Positions 1-11,745 of a stretch of 64,000 nucleotides of DNA are shown one piece after another. Under the pieces are notes generated by a model. The model was not told where the DNA came from. It saw only the letters and a list, made by a program, of their open reading frames with translations, and ran no database searches. The position numbers and the translations under genes are program-made. The stretch's first letter is position 1. Every line of letters starts with the position of its first letter. This DNA comes from Talpa occidentalis (Eukaryota; Chordata; Mammalia; Eulipotyphla; Talpidae): assembly GCF_014898055.3 (NCBI RefSeq), contig NW_023601212.1, positions 49,464,329 through 49,528,328 of the forward strand. The letters are read 5' to 3'.

Positions 1-63
1 TTCCCACCACCATATCACCCGTGAACCATCATCATAGTCCCTCGTGTTCATCCCTCCCATTTT
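1..63 (-). mobile_element. L1 3' UTR fragment cut by window edge
   Basis: The stretch tcccaccaccatatcacccg with the following catagtccctcgtgt resembles the reverse complement of the 3' UTR of the same L1 lineage seen at 5728-6359 and 50610-50827. Only its interior is visible. Subfamily not determined. Confidence 0.6.
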
Positions 64-2849
64 TGCCCCCTTCAGTGGTTCACAATTTGATAAAAAAGTT
101 CAACAAGGAATTTTTGTCAGAAACACTGACTCGAAAATTCTCAAAATGGGTTTGAGGAAGCTGGAAGGTTGGGTGTTGTTCGACTGCCACCTTTGCTCTC
201 TCTGTCGGAACACCGTGCCCTGTTCAGCCACAAGTGAAACAAGGACACTACTTAGCCTCAATGTGACAAGCACTGTTACTCTTTTCTCCCTGAACAGTTT
301 CCTTAGGTGCTATTTTAGAATCATGTCCAACCATAATCACATGAAGGAAGGTGGAAATGTGTTCTCTTCCCTACTGGGTTAGTTGTCTTTAGTCAATCTT
401 TATTTATTTTTGCCACATGGGCCCAACAGCAACCTGGGAACCCTCTGTGGGAGTGTCTGGTGATGTAGCTCCCTGGCTTTACGGGATGGTGGTGAAAGGT
501 CCATGATAGAGGACACTCAGGGATGCTGTCAAGGACACTGCCTCAGATCCTAACCAGGCTAGCTTTCTTTGCTTCGAATAAGATAAAAATGTTACTGTGA
601 AGTAGCTCTTTTTTTAATTTCACTTGGCAAAGAGAGGCAGGATATGCAGTTATCCATCGTTTGGGGGAAAGAATACCAGATTGCCCAGCAGGTTTTTGAA
701 AAATGCGCTTTTGTTTGGAACCACAAAACAAAACTGACAAAAAAAACTGAAAAGCAAGGTACATATATTCTGAACGCTAACTGGGCAGTTTTAAACTTAG
801 CCTTGACAACCTGAAACAGGGCTTCTGACCATCTCCAGCAGTTGGTAGGAACAGTTGATCACAAAATCCTTTAAGAATCTGCTGAAAACTGCAGACCCTC
901 TATAGGAAAGAAAGTACATCACAAAAATTGAATACTTTTTAGGGTTTCTCAGACTTCCATCAATTTATCCAGGGACCCTGGGTTATACCCCACCCCAGGC
1001 AAAGGTGCCCTAACATGGGTGATATGGGGACAGGTTAGTGGCTCTTTTGAGTCAGAGGAGGCAACTGCTTCTAACAACTATAATGATGAGGCAAATATCT
1101 TAAGTATTGTCTGAAAAATTAATTTCTTGATTTTATTAAAGCAAGTCTGATAGTTTCAGCAAAGTTAATTTAATGGTTTTTAAAAACATGTAGCTGTGCA
1201 TCTTAAAAAGTAAAAGGAACTGGCTATTTTTGAGTTAATTTTGTATTTTCCTTACCACTTTTTTCTTTTTGAACATTTCGTGGGGGTGTGTGTGTGTGTG
1301 TGTGGTGAACTTAGCCCTTGAGAATGACATCAGGTTCCTAGTCCTGGGAAACAAAATTCTTTTGCATCTGGTCTCTACTCAAGTTGCCAGTAAACACCAA
1401 TTTAGATAAATTGATGCTATATTGAGTATTATGAGCATGGGGGTTGGGGACAATTCTAAAAATGAGATTCCATGATCGTAACCTCATAGTCATTGTAGGT
1501 GGTTTACTTGAATCAAGAGCTCTCCAAAAATAATTTTCCTTTGTGGTTGGGAAAAATGGAGCCCCATGCTTAGACTGATTTGTAAAGACTGTATTAATTC
1601 ATCTTGAACCTGAGAACAAGCTCAGCTGGTTAACAGAATGTCCGGTTGTCAGAGCACTGCCTGCTCCCTACCCCTGTCCTAGTCCTCAGACTCCTTCTTC
1701 TGTTGCCCATCCTGTCCCACTGTTCTTGTAGCTTGCCAACAGAACTGTCCTGACTAGAATGGAAGGAGGAGATACTGATGAGCCAGCAAACTGTGGGGGC
1801 TGAAGACAGGCTGGAGAAGAGAAAAGATGACAAGGACTTGCAGTGGAAATAGAAGCCCTTGGGCAAGGGTGTGAACTGCAACATAAGAAATAACTTAAGA
1901 TTTGAATGAGAAACAAGTTATGGCAAGAGATACCTTTTTGTTTTCAGGTCTCTGGATGTGTAGGGATTGTAAAATCTTTGTCCTTTTCTTGGTCTCCTCA
2001 TTAGACAGTTGTGAGTTGAGGTTGTGGGGGAAGATAGAATTCTCAAGGAAAATTTTATATCTTTTGTAGCTGTTGAGTGGAGCAGACATACTCATTATTG
2101 TTCGCTGTTGGTGTTGCCCTAATGCTCAAGGACGGCTGTAGAGTTAACATGCCTCTCAAATGGCAAGGAGGATGGAGACCCTTCACAGCAAAGGCCTGAA
2201 GGGAGGATGGCAGCTCTTTCTGGTCTTCTAGTTTCTGATCACGAGAAAGCCCGGCCTGGAGAGCCAGGCCTTAGGAGCATGAGCACCATATTCGGTTCTC
2301 TGTTCAGCTTCGCCGGCCCCCTTCATTTTTGCAAGAGAACAAGTTGTTTTTGCTTTGTTCTTTTTGACCTTTGTCTTCTCATTAAATAGCCAGCTTCATG
2401 GTGGTAAGCAAGACCTTTCCAAGGTAGGCTTGGTGGTCATGACCCAGTTCGAGGGTCAGAGCTGGGTGGAGAGCTTCGGGCCACAAGATTATTATTCAGA
2501 GTGATTAGAAACAACCCTTCCACTGACCTGTGGGATACAGTCAAGGCTTCACTCGGTGTTCCAGACATCTGCAGCCACATCACCCATGTCATCCCCTGAG
2601 TCAAGGTCAGCTTCTGAACATTTTTCTCATACCTGACCTGTATTCTTGTGGGTCAGTTCAAGAAAAATGCCTCAGATGTTCGCAGACTGGGGTGGGTTTG
2701 AAAATCAGACTCCCAGAGGTCCTTGAGTCAGCGGCTTCCTGAGAGGTCGCTCTTCCCTTGACTTCCTCTACTCTGTTCTTTCATCCTCCCCAGTAAGTAG
2801 CTTCTTCCCTTTCTAGCCTTTCTTTCTTGCCTGGTAGGAAAGGGAATTA

Positions 2850-2940
2850 ATCAATTCATTTAGTAAATGCTTACTGAGTATCTGCTAAGAGCAGGCTCTA
2901 TTCCAGGCTTAGGAGATATATCAGTGAACAAGAGAGAAAA
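2850..2940 (-). repeat. L2 3' end remnant
   Basis: The order 'aatgcttactgagtatctgc' then 'agagcaggctctattccagg' then 'cagtgaacaagagag' follows the reverse complement of the L2 LINE 3' end. It is diverged, so the limits are approximate. Confidence 0.55.
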
Positions 2941-2989
2941 AGTAAAATCAAAATCCTTACCATGGCCAGCTGGTCCCTTGCTCTCTGAC

Positions 2990-3440
2990 CCTGTCACCTC
3001 CACACCTCATCTCCTTCTCTCCCTTCACTTTGCTTTGCTCCTTCCTTGCTGACCTTCTCGACATTTCTCAAGCTCCCCTTCCTGCCACTGCTCCAAGGCC
3101 TTTTTGCACTGGCTCTCCCTCTGCTTGGAAGACTGGAGATCTGCATAGCCCACCCCCTCCCCTTTTGGAGGATTTTGCTTAATTGTCACATTCACATTTG
3201 ACCTTTCCAGAATACCCATTGTGAAACAGCCACCCCTAGCCCTCCCATCATGTCTATTCACTCCAACCTGATTTATTTCCCCCGGTTGTACGTGTTACTA
3301 GCTGACGTAGTATACGTTAACTAATTACTAGCTTATTGCCTTCATGAAAACAGCTTTGGTTTGTCCACTGCTATATCCCCAGTGCTTTCAGAAAGTACCT
3401 GAACATTAGGCTTGGGAATAAATATTCATTGAATGAGGAC
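2990..3440 (+). repeat. L2 LINE remnant
   Basis: The segment shows the L2 3' order: 'ccaaggcctttttgcactgg', 'tgcttggaagactggagatc', a 'gtccactgctatatccccag' motif and the end 'aataaatattcattgaatga'. It is an ancient LINE with no coding capacity. Confidence 0.7.
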
Positions 3441-3561
3441 TTAAGCAGTGAGCGAATGACTGAGTAATTGAAAACTCAAGATTCTTAAAGAATGTATCGT
3501 CTGGCAGAAGGAAAAAGATAAATATATAGAGTAGCTATAGTTTGTATGTTCAGGTAAGGAC

Positions 3562-3795
3562 TCAGAAGCTGGGCTCTAGGGTCTGACTGTCAAGATTTGT
3601 ATTGCTGCCCCCTGCCCCACTCATCAGCTATGTCTTCTAGGGAAAGATTACTGACACTCTCTGGATCTCATTTTCTTATCTGTTCAATAGGGATAATACT
3701 ACTACCACCATATAGGATTTTTGTGAGAATTAAATGAAACAATCCATAGAAAGTGCTTAACACAGTGCCTGGCAATAAATATTAACTGTTGTTAT
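3562..3795 (+). repeat. MIR SINE remnant
   Basis: It contains the MIR core order: 'gggctctagggtctgactgt', 'ctctggatctcattttctta', 'gagaattaaatgaaacaa' and 'cacagtgcctggcaataaat'. It is diverged and old. Confidence 0.75.
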
Positions 3796-5039
3796 TGGAT
3801 CATTTGCTGTGATCAAGTGGAACTTGAAAGATTCTTCCAAGTCACCATTTTGGTCTGGTGACTTGGAGAGTTTTCTATTGGAGACCAGAAAGACTGTCCC
3901 CGGACACAGTTTTATCTTACGGTTTCTTTGACCCACAGATACCTGGTGGCCCTTTGAAGTACATATTAAACATCTTATCTGCCTCAATAGGCTCTAAGTA
4001 ATACATTCATCCTCTCTGGAATGTGACTGTGTTTTTAAACATCAGCAACCAGTTAAACATTGTATCAGTTTTTTTTTTTTTTCCTTTTTCTAGCAATTTT
4101 TAGGCTGCGGTAAATAGTTGATTAAAGCTGTACCTTAGGACACATTTGTAAGTATCTTTTGCTTTGCGATATAGAGAAAACCATGTCAAAAGTCACTCTG
4201 ACAGTTTATATTTTAATTTCAGTTTTGTGAGTAACCTTTTAAAGAAGGGCAGTTGCTCCTGGGTAAGTCTTCTTACGAGGTTGGAGCTTTGATTTTAAAT
4301 CCTTTGCAGAGATTGGAGGTGACACTGTTGACAGGCTTGCCTGTAGCTGTTCTACCACCATTAATTAAACACAAACGCATACACACCCTGTATCTACTCC
4401 TCTGGAGTAAATGAGTTGGACTTGACTTTGGTGTTTGATGGGAAGCTATGAGAAGATTCAGGAAACCTCAAAGAAGCACTCTTGATCTTATAAAACTGGC
4501 TCTCAAATAACCCAGCTTGTACATTAAAGTGTTGTTGATTCAATGCTCATCTAGTATATTTTTCTATGAAACATTAATTCTCCTTAATGATAAGAAAAGT
4601 ACAGGGGCAAACAACTATGCCTTCCTCATCCAGTAAGTTCCAGAGGGTTACAGGCTTTTTGCTTTTATCTCATTTCCATCAGTCACCTTTGTAAAATTGT
4701 ATATACATTTTTTAATTTTTTAAATTAAATTTAATATATTTTTTACATCATTTTTCATTTTTGCACAATGTATCCATTTTTTATTTGCACTTTCATCCTG
4801 CTTATGCCTTCAAAATCTCAGTTTTTTTAAGATGGTAAAACTTTATTTCTTTTGCATTTTAGTTTTAGATTTTTGGAATGATCACAGCTATCCTAAAGCT
4901 TTCTTCTACTCCGAGGCCTTTAGAAATGAAGCCACAAGCAAGTCAAGATACTTGCATAAGCAAGAGGCCCCATGGTGCCTCTGAAGGGACAGAGCTGAAC
5001 TTCATATTTGCGAAGTCTGCTTCATGTCTGCTGAGGGAA

Positions 5040-5560
5040 GCCCAGTACACATTTATTCCCAACAAAGAGCCATCATCATGTTTGTTGGGTGCAGGTCTAA
5101 ATACTGAGCAAAAGGGACTAAAAACCTGTTCTTGTGGAGTTAATGTTTTAATGGGCAACAGCAAAATCAATTACACGGTGATTAAACTCTTGGAAAGAAA
5201 ATAAAGCTGTGGCATTAGAATTGGTTTGTGTGTTGTCAGCGGTCAAGGAAGGCCTCACTGATGAGATGCCATTTGACCCGAAGTCACTGAGGGAGTGGGT
5301 CATCAGCTGAGGCATGAGAGGAGGGAGCAGGAGGAAACCTGCTTGGCCTGAGTGGAGCAGCACAGAGCCAGGGAGTGAGTGGAGGTGGGAGTCGGGGTCA
5401 GGATCAGAGCGGTCAGGGGCCAGGTCACCCAGGGCCTGTGACACAGGTAAGACTTTGGCCTTTTCCCAGAGCAGTGACGGGATCCAATTCCCATGGAACA
5501 GGATGCTGGGCAAAGCCAGGAGGCTAGTCAGACAGGTGTTGCATCCACCTAGGCCAGAGA
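5040..5560 (-). repeat. L2 LINE remnant
   Basis: The order 'gttgggtgcaggtctaaata', then 'gtggagttaatg', then 'ggaaggcctcactgatgaga' and 'gcagaggaggaaacc'-like stretches fits the reverse complement of L2. The outer limits are uncertain. Confidence 0.5.
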
Positions 5561-5727
5561 CATTGCTAGTCTGGGCCAGGGTGGAAGTGATGAGGCAAGT
5601 TTGGATTTACTTATGTTACAAAGGCTGAGCCCAAAGGTGTTCCTGGTGAGTTGGATGGAGCAGAGTTTGGTCTGACCACAAGCTTGTGAGAGCCGAGACA
5701 CATGCTCAGTCACACTGGCCTTATTTT

Positions 5728-6359
5728 GTTTATTTATTTATTTATTTATTCATTTGGTATGTATTTATTACATCATTCTTAAACTTTGTACAATGTATGA
5801 TTTTATCATGAAATTCCCACTACCATTTCACCCATGCAATATCACCATAGTCCCTTGTGCTCTTCCCACCCCCTCCTAATCCTTGTCCCTCTTCCTCTCC
5901 TACACAATGTCTCTGATCTGTAGTTGCCTGTTGATTTCGATTTTTACTTTATTATAGTTACTTTTTTCCTGATCCCTTATTTGGTTTCTCTATATTCCTC
6001 CTATAAGTGAAATCATCTGATATTTTTCTTTTTCTTTCTGGCTTAATTCACTGAGCATGATCCCTTCCAGCTCCATCCATGTTGCTGCGAATGGCATGGG
6101 TTTCTCCTTTTTTTGATTGCTGAGTAATATTCCATTGTGTATATGTACCACATCTTCTTGATCTAGTCATCTTTTTTTGGCCATTTGGGTTGTTTCCAAG
6201 TCTTACCATTTGTAAATAGTGCTGCAATAAACATAGGGGTGTAGGTCCTTTTGAATTAATGTTTTTGTGTCCTTTGGGTAGATACTTAGGAGTGGAATTT
6301 TTGAATCATATGGAAGCTCCATTTTTAGTAGTTTGAGGAATCTCCACACAGATTTCCAT
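5728..6359 (-). mobile_element. 5'-truncated L1 insertion with target-site duplication
   Basis: Read on the minus strand, the sequence gives the end of L1 ORF2 (fragments such as CGTYTQWNITQQS and MELEGIMLSELS, with stops) followed by the 3' UTR and a TAAA-type tail that appears as the TTTA repeat at 5729-5754. The 16-bp direct repeat acactggccttatttt flanks it at 5712-5727 and 6360-6375. This shows a simple retroposed insertion of about 630 bp. The coding part is broken and not functional. Confidence 0.92.
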
Positions 6360-6647
6360 ACACTGGCCTTATTTTTGATGGTTCTCACCCATTGTTCTCA
6401 GTCCCTATGGTCCTGACGGTGAGCCTGTAAACTCACCAGAAGCCGGGCGACATATCTCTGTGGGCTTCATGGCTCACATTCTGAGCAGTTGGCACTAGTT
6501 TAGTTAAGGAGAGAGAACTTTCTCACCAAGGTGAATCACCTGTCCCTAGACACATCCCCTGACGTCTCCTGATGTGTCCCATTTCAGGGAGGAGCCGTAG
6601 TGGGTGTTGGTGCGATCCCAGCAGAGCTCAGCAAAGAGTCTGAAAAA

Positions 6648-6933
6648 GGGCCTCCCAGGTGGCGCAGTGGTTGAGCGCTGGGCTGCGAAGCTGCCCGCAG
6701 CCTCTGCAGCGCCGGTTCAATCCCCAGCTGCTCCCCGGCCACCGGCGGAGGGTCCCACATGGCACGCAGACCTCTCCGGCCACCCGCTGCTCCCCTCAGC
6801 AGTGTACTTCGGTCCTTCTGCCTGCTCTGCTCCCCGCTCTGGCTCTGGTGAATTCTCTCACCCTCCTGCGCTTCTGACTGTACCCAGTGCTTGTATAAAT
6901 AAATAAATAAATAAATCTTTTTTTAAAAAAAAA
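6648..6933 (+). mobile_element. tRNA-derived SINE, type I, full length
   Basis: It starts gggcctcccaggtggcgcag and ends in an ATAA-type repeat plus A-run. A pol III A box (tggcgcagtgg, 6660-6670) and B box (ggttcaatccc, 6714-6724) are intact. The flanking 15-bp repeat aaagagtctgaaaaa at 6633-6647 and 6934-6948 proves retroposition. The same element recurs about fifteen times in the window. Confidence 0.95.
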
Positions 6934-8413
6934 AAAGAGTCTGAAAAAATGTAGAGGATGAGCAGGAGGACCAAGAAGCTGGAGCAAGGAGGGGAGTAGG
7001 GAATAGGAGGATCAGGAAACTTTTGGCATGGATTTCTCTGAAGAGAGAAACATCTAAAGCAGTAAATTGTGTATCTTTCCTGGGAGAGGGTCTTTCCTTT
7101 TTGATTCTTTCTCTCATTGCTTCCAGTTGGTAAAAGATGCAGTCTTTCCAGAATCACCAAAGAGACAATTATGAACTAACCACAATGGGACAAAAACAAA
7201 GAAGAAGTCATTGAGCACTGAGTGGGAGGGTTTCTGGAGCACTTGGGCCAGATGAGTGAAGATCTAGTGGTTGTCTGAGAGCCCCCCCTTCCCTGCTTCC
7301 ACTCTCAAATTTCCTACTGAAATAACCCACAGAGCCTGCTCTGAGAGAAATGAGGGCATGGTTCATTCACTACGATGGTGGCCAGGGAGAGAGCCAAGAA
7401 ATCCCACTCTGTTTATTTACTGGGAGTCTCATTTCCTATGCCTGCCTTGCTCACGTGGGACTGAGTAAAGCTTAATCTAACAATTCTTATCTGAGGGAAA
7501 GCAAAGGGTAGCCCTGGAAGTCCTCTAAATAGCAGGTGCGGAACAGAATGAGGAGGAACAGGGAGGGCAGAGGTCAGTGGAAAATAACTTTTGGGAGTCT
7601 AGAAGCCCATAAGGCTGATGAGCTAGAGATAGGGGCAGGTGAAGGGCCTGGGGGTTGATGCCTAAGGGTGCAAACTGGAACCTGCCAGGATAGGGTGACA
7701 GGGAGCCCAGATGGACTGGGTCAGGTCAGATGGGGTTTTATTTTTAAAAGGATCTGTAAGTCCTGGGAACAAGGGACCATAAGGGTACTGGGGTCTTTAA
7801 TCCCATTAGCAGAAAATAAAAGTGTGCTCTGGTTCTTTATTGATAGAAGAGAAACTGCAGGAACCATCTAGGCCTTATAAGTCGATATAAAGAAACCTCA
7901 AGAATCTAAAGTGATTTTACTAAATGTACAATCTGAACTGAAGGAAACATGCTAACTTTGCACAAAACAGGCTTGCTTTCATGGGGAAGGAAAGTGTACA
8001 GTGTGATTAGGGACTGATCACCTGCTTAGTAAATTTTGAGTTTGTAAGGAGACAGAATGAAAGTACCCATTGTTTTCCCAAAAAACTGCACCTCTTCCCC
8101 AGTCACTTTGTATAGATCAGCCTGGGCTCAGTGTACCCATAACCGCCTTCCTGGTGGCCAACGCATAAGAATTCCATTCTGCGGTGCTTGGCTCATCTCA
8201 GCCATTATTTGAAGGACCAGAATTATTTCCATAATCCTTCTCCCATAGGACGTACTGCAAGGAGACCAGACTCCCGCATGCAGCACGGCGCGGTCCTTGT
8301 GTGCTGGTGGCAGAATGGGGCTGTGTAGCTTGTGAGAAACCAGGAATAGCTAATTCTCCTGCTAAGGGGAGATCTCATTTCATTTCAAAAACCTGAAAAA
8401 AATGTTAACTATT

Positions 8414-8681
8414 GGGCCTCCCCTGGTGGTGCAGTGGTTGAGCGCTGGGCTGCGAAGCTGCCCGCAGTTTCTGTAGCGCCAGTTCGATCCTCGGCCAAAG
8501 GCGAGGGCCCCACATGGCGCGCAGACCTCTCCTGCCACCCACTGCTCCCCTCAGCAGTGTACTTGGGTCCTTCTGCCTGCTCTGCTCCCCACCCTGGCTC
8601 TGGTGAGTCCTCTCACCCTCCCGCACTTCTGACTGTACCCAGTGCTTGTATAAATAAATAAATATATCTTAAAAAAAAAAA
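8414..8681 (+). mobile_element. tRNA-derived SINE, type I
   Basis: This is the same element as at 6648, with the head gggcctcccctggtggtgca, the B box ggttcgatcc-like variant (agttcgatcc) and the ATAA/A tail. The repeat gttaactat flanks it at 8404-8412 and 8682-8690. It sits about 250 bases upstream of an RGL1 exon acceptor. Confidence 0.93.
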
Positions 8682-8934
8682 GTTAACTATGAAAGAGAAA
8701 TTTTAAAATTGTGTGATCCACTTTTCAATCATTTTGCTTTAGAAATACAGATATACCCATTGAATAAATATCAATAATATGGCCTCATTTTTTGATTTTT
8801 TGATGCTCTTTCATAAACATTTCTTTCCTGAATTACTCCTAAAAAGCTTGACTGTTATTTGGGGGTTGATAGTGAGTGGAGTAGCTTTCCACCACCACTG
8901 ACTGCTTTTGTCTGTTTGTTTTTAATCTGTACAG

Positions 8935-9012
8935 GTATGGAAACCTGACAAGCCCAAACTGTGAAGAGGATGGAAGCCAGAGTTCTTCAGAGTCCAAGAC
9001 AGTGATCAGAAA
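8935..9012 (+). CDS. RGL1: RGL1 exon, REM domain (window exon 1)
   Basis: This 78-nt exon starts after a tttaatctgtacag acceptor and ends before a gtaagt donor. It encodes YGNLTSPNCEEDGSQ and then a serine-rich stretch ending TVIR. The first base completes an Arg codon from the upstream exon, and the last two bases (AA) are completed to Asn by the next exon. The segment is a surface loop in the REM (RasGEF N-terminal) domain, which supports the catalytic domain structurally. The loop is acidic and serine-rich, and it matches RGL1 as I know it. Removing this 78-nt exon would keep the frame, but the codon at the junction would change. Confidence 0.95.
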
Positions 9013-9189
9013 GTAAGTGGCTTTTCTCCATCCCAGCTCTCAGCCAAGACTTGGAGTTTGAAAAAAACCCAGCTCACTAGTTAGGTGATTCCTGTGGGTG
9101 TTGCCATAGTTTTTTTTTGTTTTGTTTTTTTTTTTTTTTTTTTCCCACCAAGTATAACTAGAATTACCTTTTGATTATCTAACAATGTT

Positions 9190-9260
9190 TATTTATCCAT
9201 CCAGTAACAATGTACCAAGCACCTGATTGTTGTTCAGGGATAGGATCATGAACCCAAAAA
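9190..9260 (-). repeat. L2 3' end remnant
   Basis: The stretch 'atttatccatccagtaacaa', 'taccaagcacctgattgt' and 'gaacccaaaaaac' resembles the reverse L2 3' end. It is short and diverged. Confidence 0.4.
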
Positions 9261-10529
9261 ACAAGCCCCAGTTCTTTCAATGTTGATTCTTTAGCAGGGT
9301 GAGAGGCAGAATCCACACAGAAAAAGGACGACTAAGGAGGAGCGGGGGCTGGATCCTGAGGAGATTCAGCCTGAGGAGATCCTCATGAGAGTCTGATTTA
9401 CCCAGGCACCAGGAGTGGCGACCCTGGGCAGAGACCTGGCTGTGGGACCAGCCAGGCCCTGAGCATCCAGGCACAGAGTGTGGAAGAGGCTCTGTTCTTC
9501 TGTGCCCGAGGAGCAGTTGGGAGGCCAATGAGGCTGAGCAGGAGTGAGGTGGCAAGCGCCAGAGGACGAGAGCTGTTACTGGGTGTAGCCTGGGTCTCAC
9601 AGGCACATGAAGGCCTTGGAAAGAACATTGGATTTTATTCTGAGGGAAAAAGGAAATGTTTAGGAAATTTTGAAGAGAACGATGTTTCTGCCTGATTTAT
9701 ATTTCAAAATGCTTGCTCTGGTTCTATGCAGCAAACAGACCATGGCAGTGGGGATAGGGTAAGGGTGGCAGTAAGGAGCCTGGTCAGGACCCCGGCAAGG
9801 ATCCAGGCAAGGGGTGATGGTAATGTGGACCTGAACTCCAACAGTGGGGACTGTTGAGGGACCCAGCTTCCCCAGAGGTCTGACAGGACATGGAGGAGAA
9901 AGAAGAGGCTGGGTTGCCCCCTGAGGGTTATGGTTTGAGCAACTGATAGGAAGGACCTCGGCTTTATGAAACAAGAAATAGTGGTGAGGAAGAGCAGGTT
10001 TGTACGAGGAGCTTTGTCTATAACTTACCATTAGGCATGTTAACATTGAGGTCATGGATGAGTCTAGATTCCAAGGACATAGACATTTAGGCATCCTTGG
10101 TTTATAACTTGATACTTAAAGCTGTGGGACTTATGTGACCTCCTGAGGAGGAAGGGCAGTTAGAGAGGAGACAGGTCCAGAGACTGAGCCTTGGCTTCCT
10201 TCAGTGTTTAGTATCCAGTAGTGGAGATGAGAACAGAACAGGGAGAGGGGAGGGAGAAGGAAGTTGTTGAGCTCCAGAAGACAGTAGAAGAAAGGTTTTC
10301 AGGGGCCAGTGACCAGCTCTATTGGATGCCACCGTATATGAAATAAGAGGAGTCTGAGAGTAGCACCTCAGTCTGTGGAAACTTTGAGAGGCACCATCTT
10401 GGTGGATGGAGGTGTGGGTTAGGAGAGGAAGTGGGGACCAGCTCTTCAGAGGAGTTTTGTTATAAGGACCAATAGAGAAATAGGAAGAACGATGATCTGA
10501 AGGTCAATGGAGGGTGTTTCGTTTTTCAT

Positions 10530-10590
10530 GTCCCAAACCAAGCCTCATGGCTTAGAATCTGCATTTTAACAAGATTCTCAAGTAATGTTT
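10530..10590 (+). repeat. MER5A-like fragment
   Basis: 'agaatctgcattttaacaag' followed by 'attctcaagtaatg' matches the second half of the MER5A hAT-Charlie element. Only a fragment survives. Confidence 0.5.
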
Positions 10591-10935
10591 TTTTTTTAAA
10601 TGGGAGGCAGTGTATGCTGATGAGAGTCAGCTAGGAGACGATGAAGAAAAACCACAATGCAGCCATAAGGGCCTCTAGGGGAAGTATCCCTGAGTATATG
10701 GGAGAGATGCCACGGTATCTGAAACCACCCAAAAATAAATACTTATCTGGGGGCCAAAAGTCTGGGGGAAGGGTAGCCCTAAGTTATTAGAAAACTGAGC
10801 ATGTTTTTTAAGAGTTCAGGTAGTTTTGGAATAATTTTACTGGATGGGCCATAACTTTCCAGAAAATAAAACACACCAGCATAGATATTTGAATGCCAAG
10901 TGCAAGTGTGGTGAGTGAACAAATACTTTATTCTT

Positions 10936-11224
10936 TTTTTTTTTTTTAAAGATTTGTTTTTATTTTTATTTATTTATACAAGCACTGGGTACAGTCAGAA
11001 GCGCAGGAGGGTGAGAGAATTCACCAGAGCCAGAGCAGGGAGCAGAGCAGGCAGAAGGACCGAAGTACACTGCTGAGGGGAGCAGCAGGCAGCAGGAGAG
11101 GTCTGCGCGCCATGTGGGACCCTCCTCCGGTGGCCGGGGAGCAGCCGGGGATCCAACTGGCGCTGCAGAGGCTACAGGCAGCTTCGCAACCCAGCGCTCA
11201 ACCACTGCGCCACTGGGGAGGCCC
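10936..11224 (-). mobile_element. tRNA-derived SINE, type I, reverse
   Basis: The reverse complement reads from the gggcctccc head (11216-11224) to an A-rich tail (10936-10950). A perfect 17-bp repeat, acaaatactttattctt, flanks it at 10919-10935 and 11225-11241. This near-intact duplication implies a fairly young copy. Confidence 0.95.
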
Positions 11225-11584
11225 ACAAATACTTTATTCTTAGACGACTTGGTGAAGGCTTTGTAGAGAAGGTGACATTTGAGGTAGATGTTGAAGGAGG
11301 GCAAAGATTTTGGCAATAGAGCCACCCAGGCAGAGGGAGCAGTGAGACCAAATCAGGGAAATGCAATGTATGTGGCATTTTGAGGAACAGCACAGAACCA
11401 AGCACTGCCTCAGTGTCCATGTTGGGGAGGGGAGTTTACAGAGCTGAAGCTGGATCATGGCTGTCAAGAGAATTTAGAATTTCCCTGGTAAGCAGTGGGT
11501 GTCAACCCCAAAATCTTTTACTGGAGCAAAACAATATAGTGAGGTAGGTGGTTTGGGGGATGGATTAGACTTAGAACCTTCCTA

Positions 11585-11745
11585 TTCAAAGTGAGGTCCC
11601 GGGACCAGCATCACCTGGGAGCTTGTTAGAAATATGGAATATCAAGCCCCAACTTAGATGTCCTGGGTTGGAATCTGCATTTTCAGAAGATTCTCTCAGT
11701 AATTCCTATGCACTTTGCAACTGAAAAACATAGAAATAGAAGGTT
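11585..11745 (+). repeat. MER5A DNA transposon remnant
   Basis: It follows the MER5A consensus order: 'caaagtgaggtcccgggacc', 'agcatcacctgggagcttgt', 'aatctgcattttcagaagat' and 'aattcctatgcactttg'. MER5A is a non-autonomous hAT-Charlie element shared by placental mammals. Confidence 0.8.

Larger units (their letters stand above)
1..8934 (+). other. RGL1: RGL1 intron upstream of the first visible exon (3' part)
   Basis: The first visible exon begins with the third base of a codon, so at least one coding exon precedes base 1 and this stretch is intronic. I looked for the conserved N-terminal RGL1 segments and saw none here. It holds an L1 end at 1-63, L2 and MIR copies at 2990-3795, another L2 at 5040-5560, a short L1 insertion at 5728-6359 and two SINEs. 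The second SINE ends only about 250 bases before the exon. The remainder is unique sequence with no recognisable gene. Confidence 0.8.

Noticed and set aside
44..382. 112-codon open frame at the start of the window
   Set aside because: It runs from L1 3' UTR sequence into unique intron, has no recognisable domain and no splice context.
6203..6388. Minus-strand open frame of about 60 codons near 6200-6390
   Set aside because: It is the broken end of L1 ORF2 inside the 5728-6359 insertion, with stops on both sides.
6648..6730. tRNA-like sequence with A and B boxes
   Set aside because: It is the head of a SINE with target duplications and a poly-A tail, lacks a proper anticodon stem, and recurs throughout the window.
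6604..6906. Open frames of 60-110 codons containing 'AAKLPAASAAP' or 'AQWLSAGLRSCPQPLQ', recurring in many places
   Set aside because: They are translations of the tRNA-derived SINE in different frames and strands; the same peptide recurs wherever the SINE does, so they are not genes.
1..8934. Search for upstream RGL1 exons or a promoter
   Set aside because: No sequence matching the REM N-terminal part, and no CpG-rich promoter-like segment was seen.
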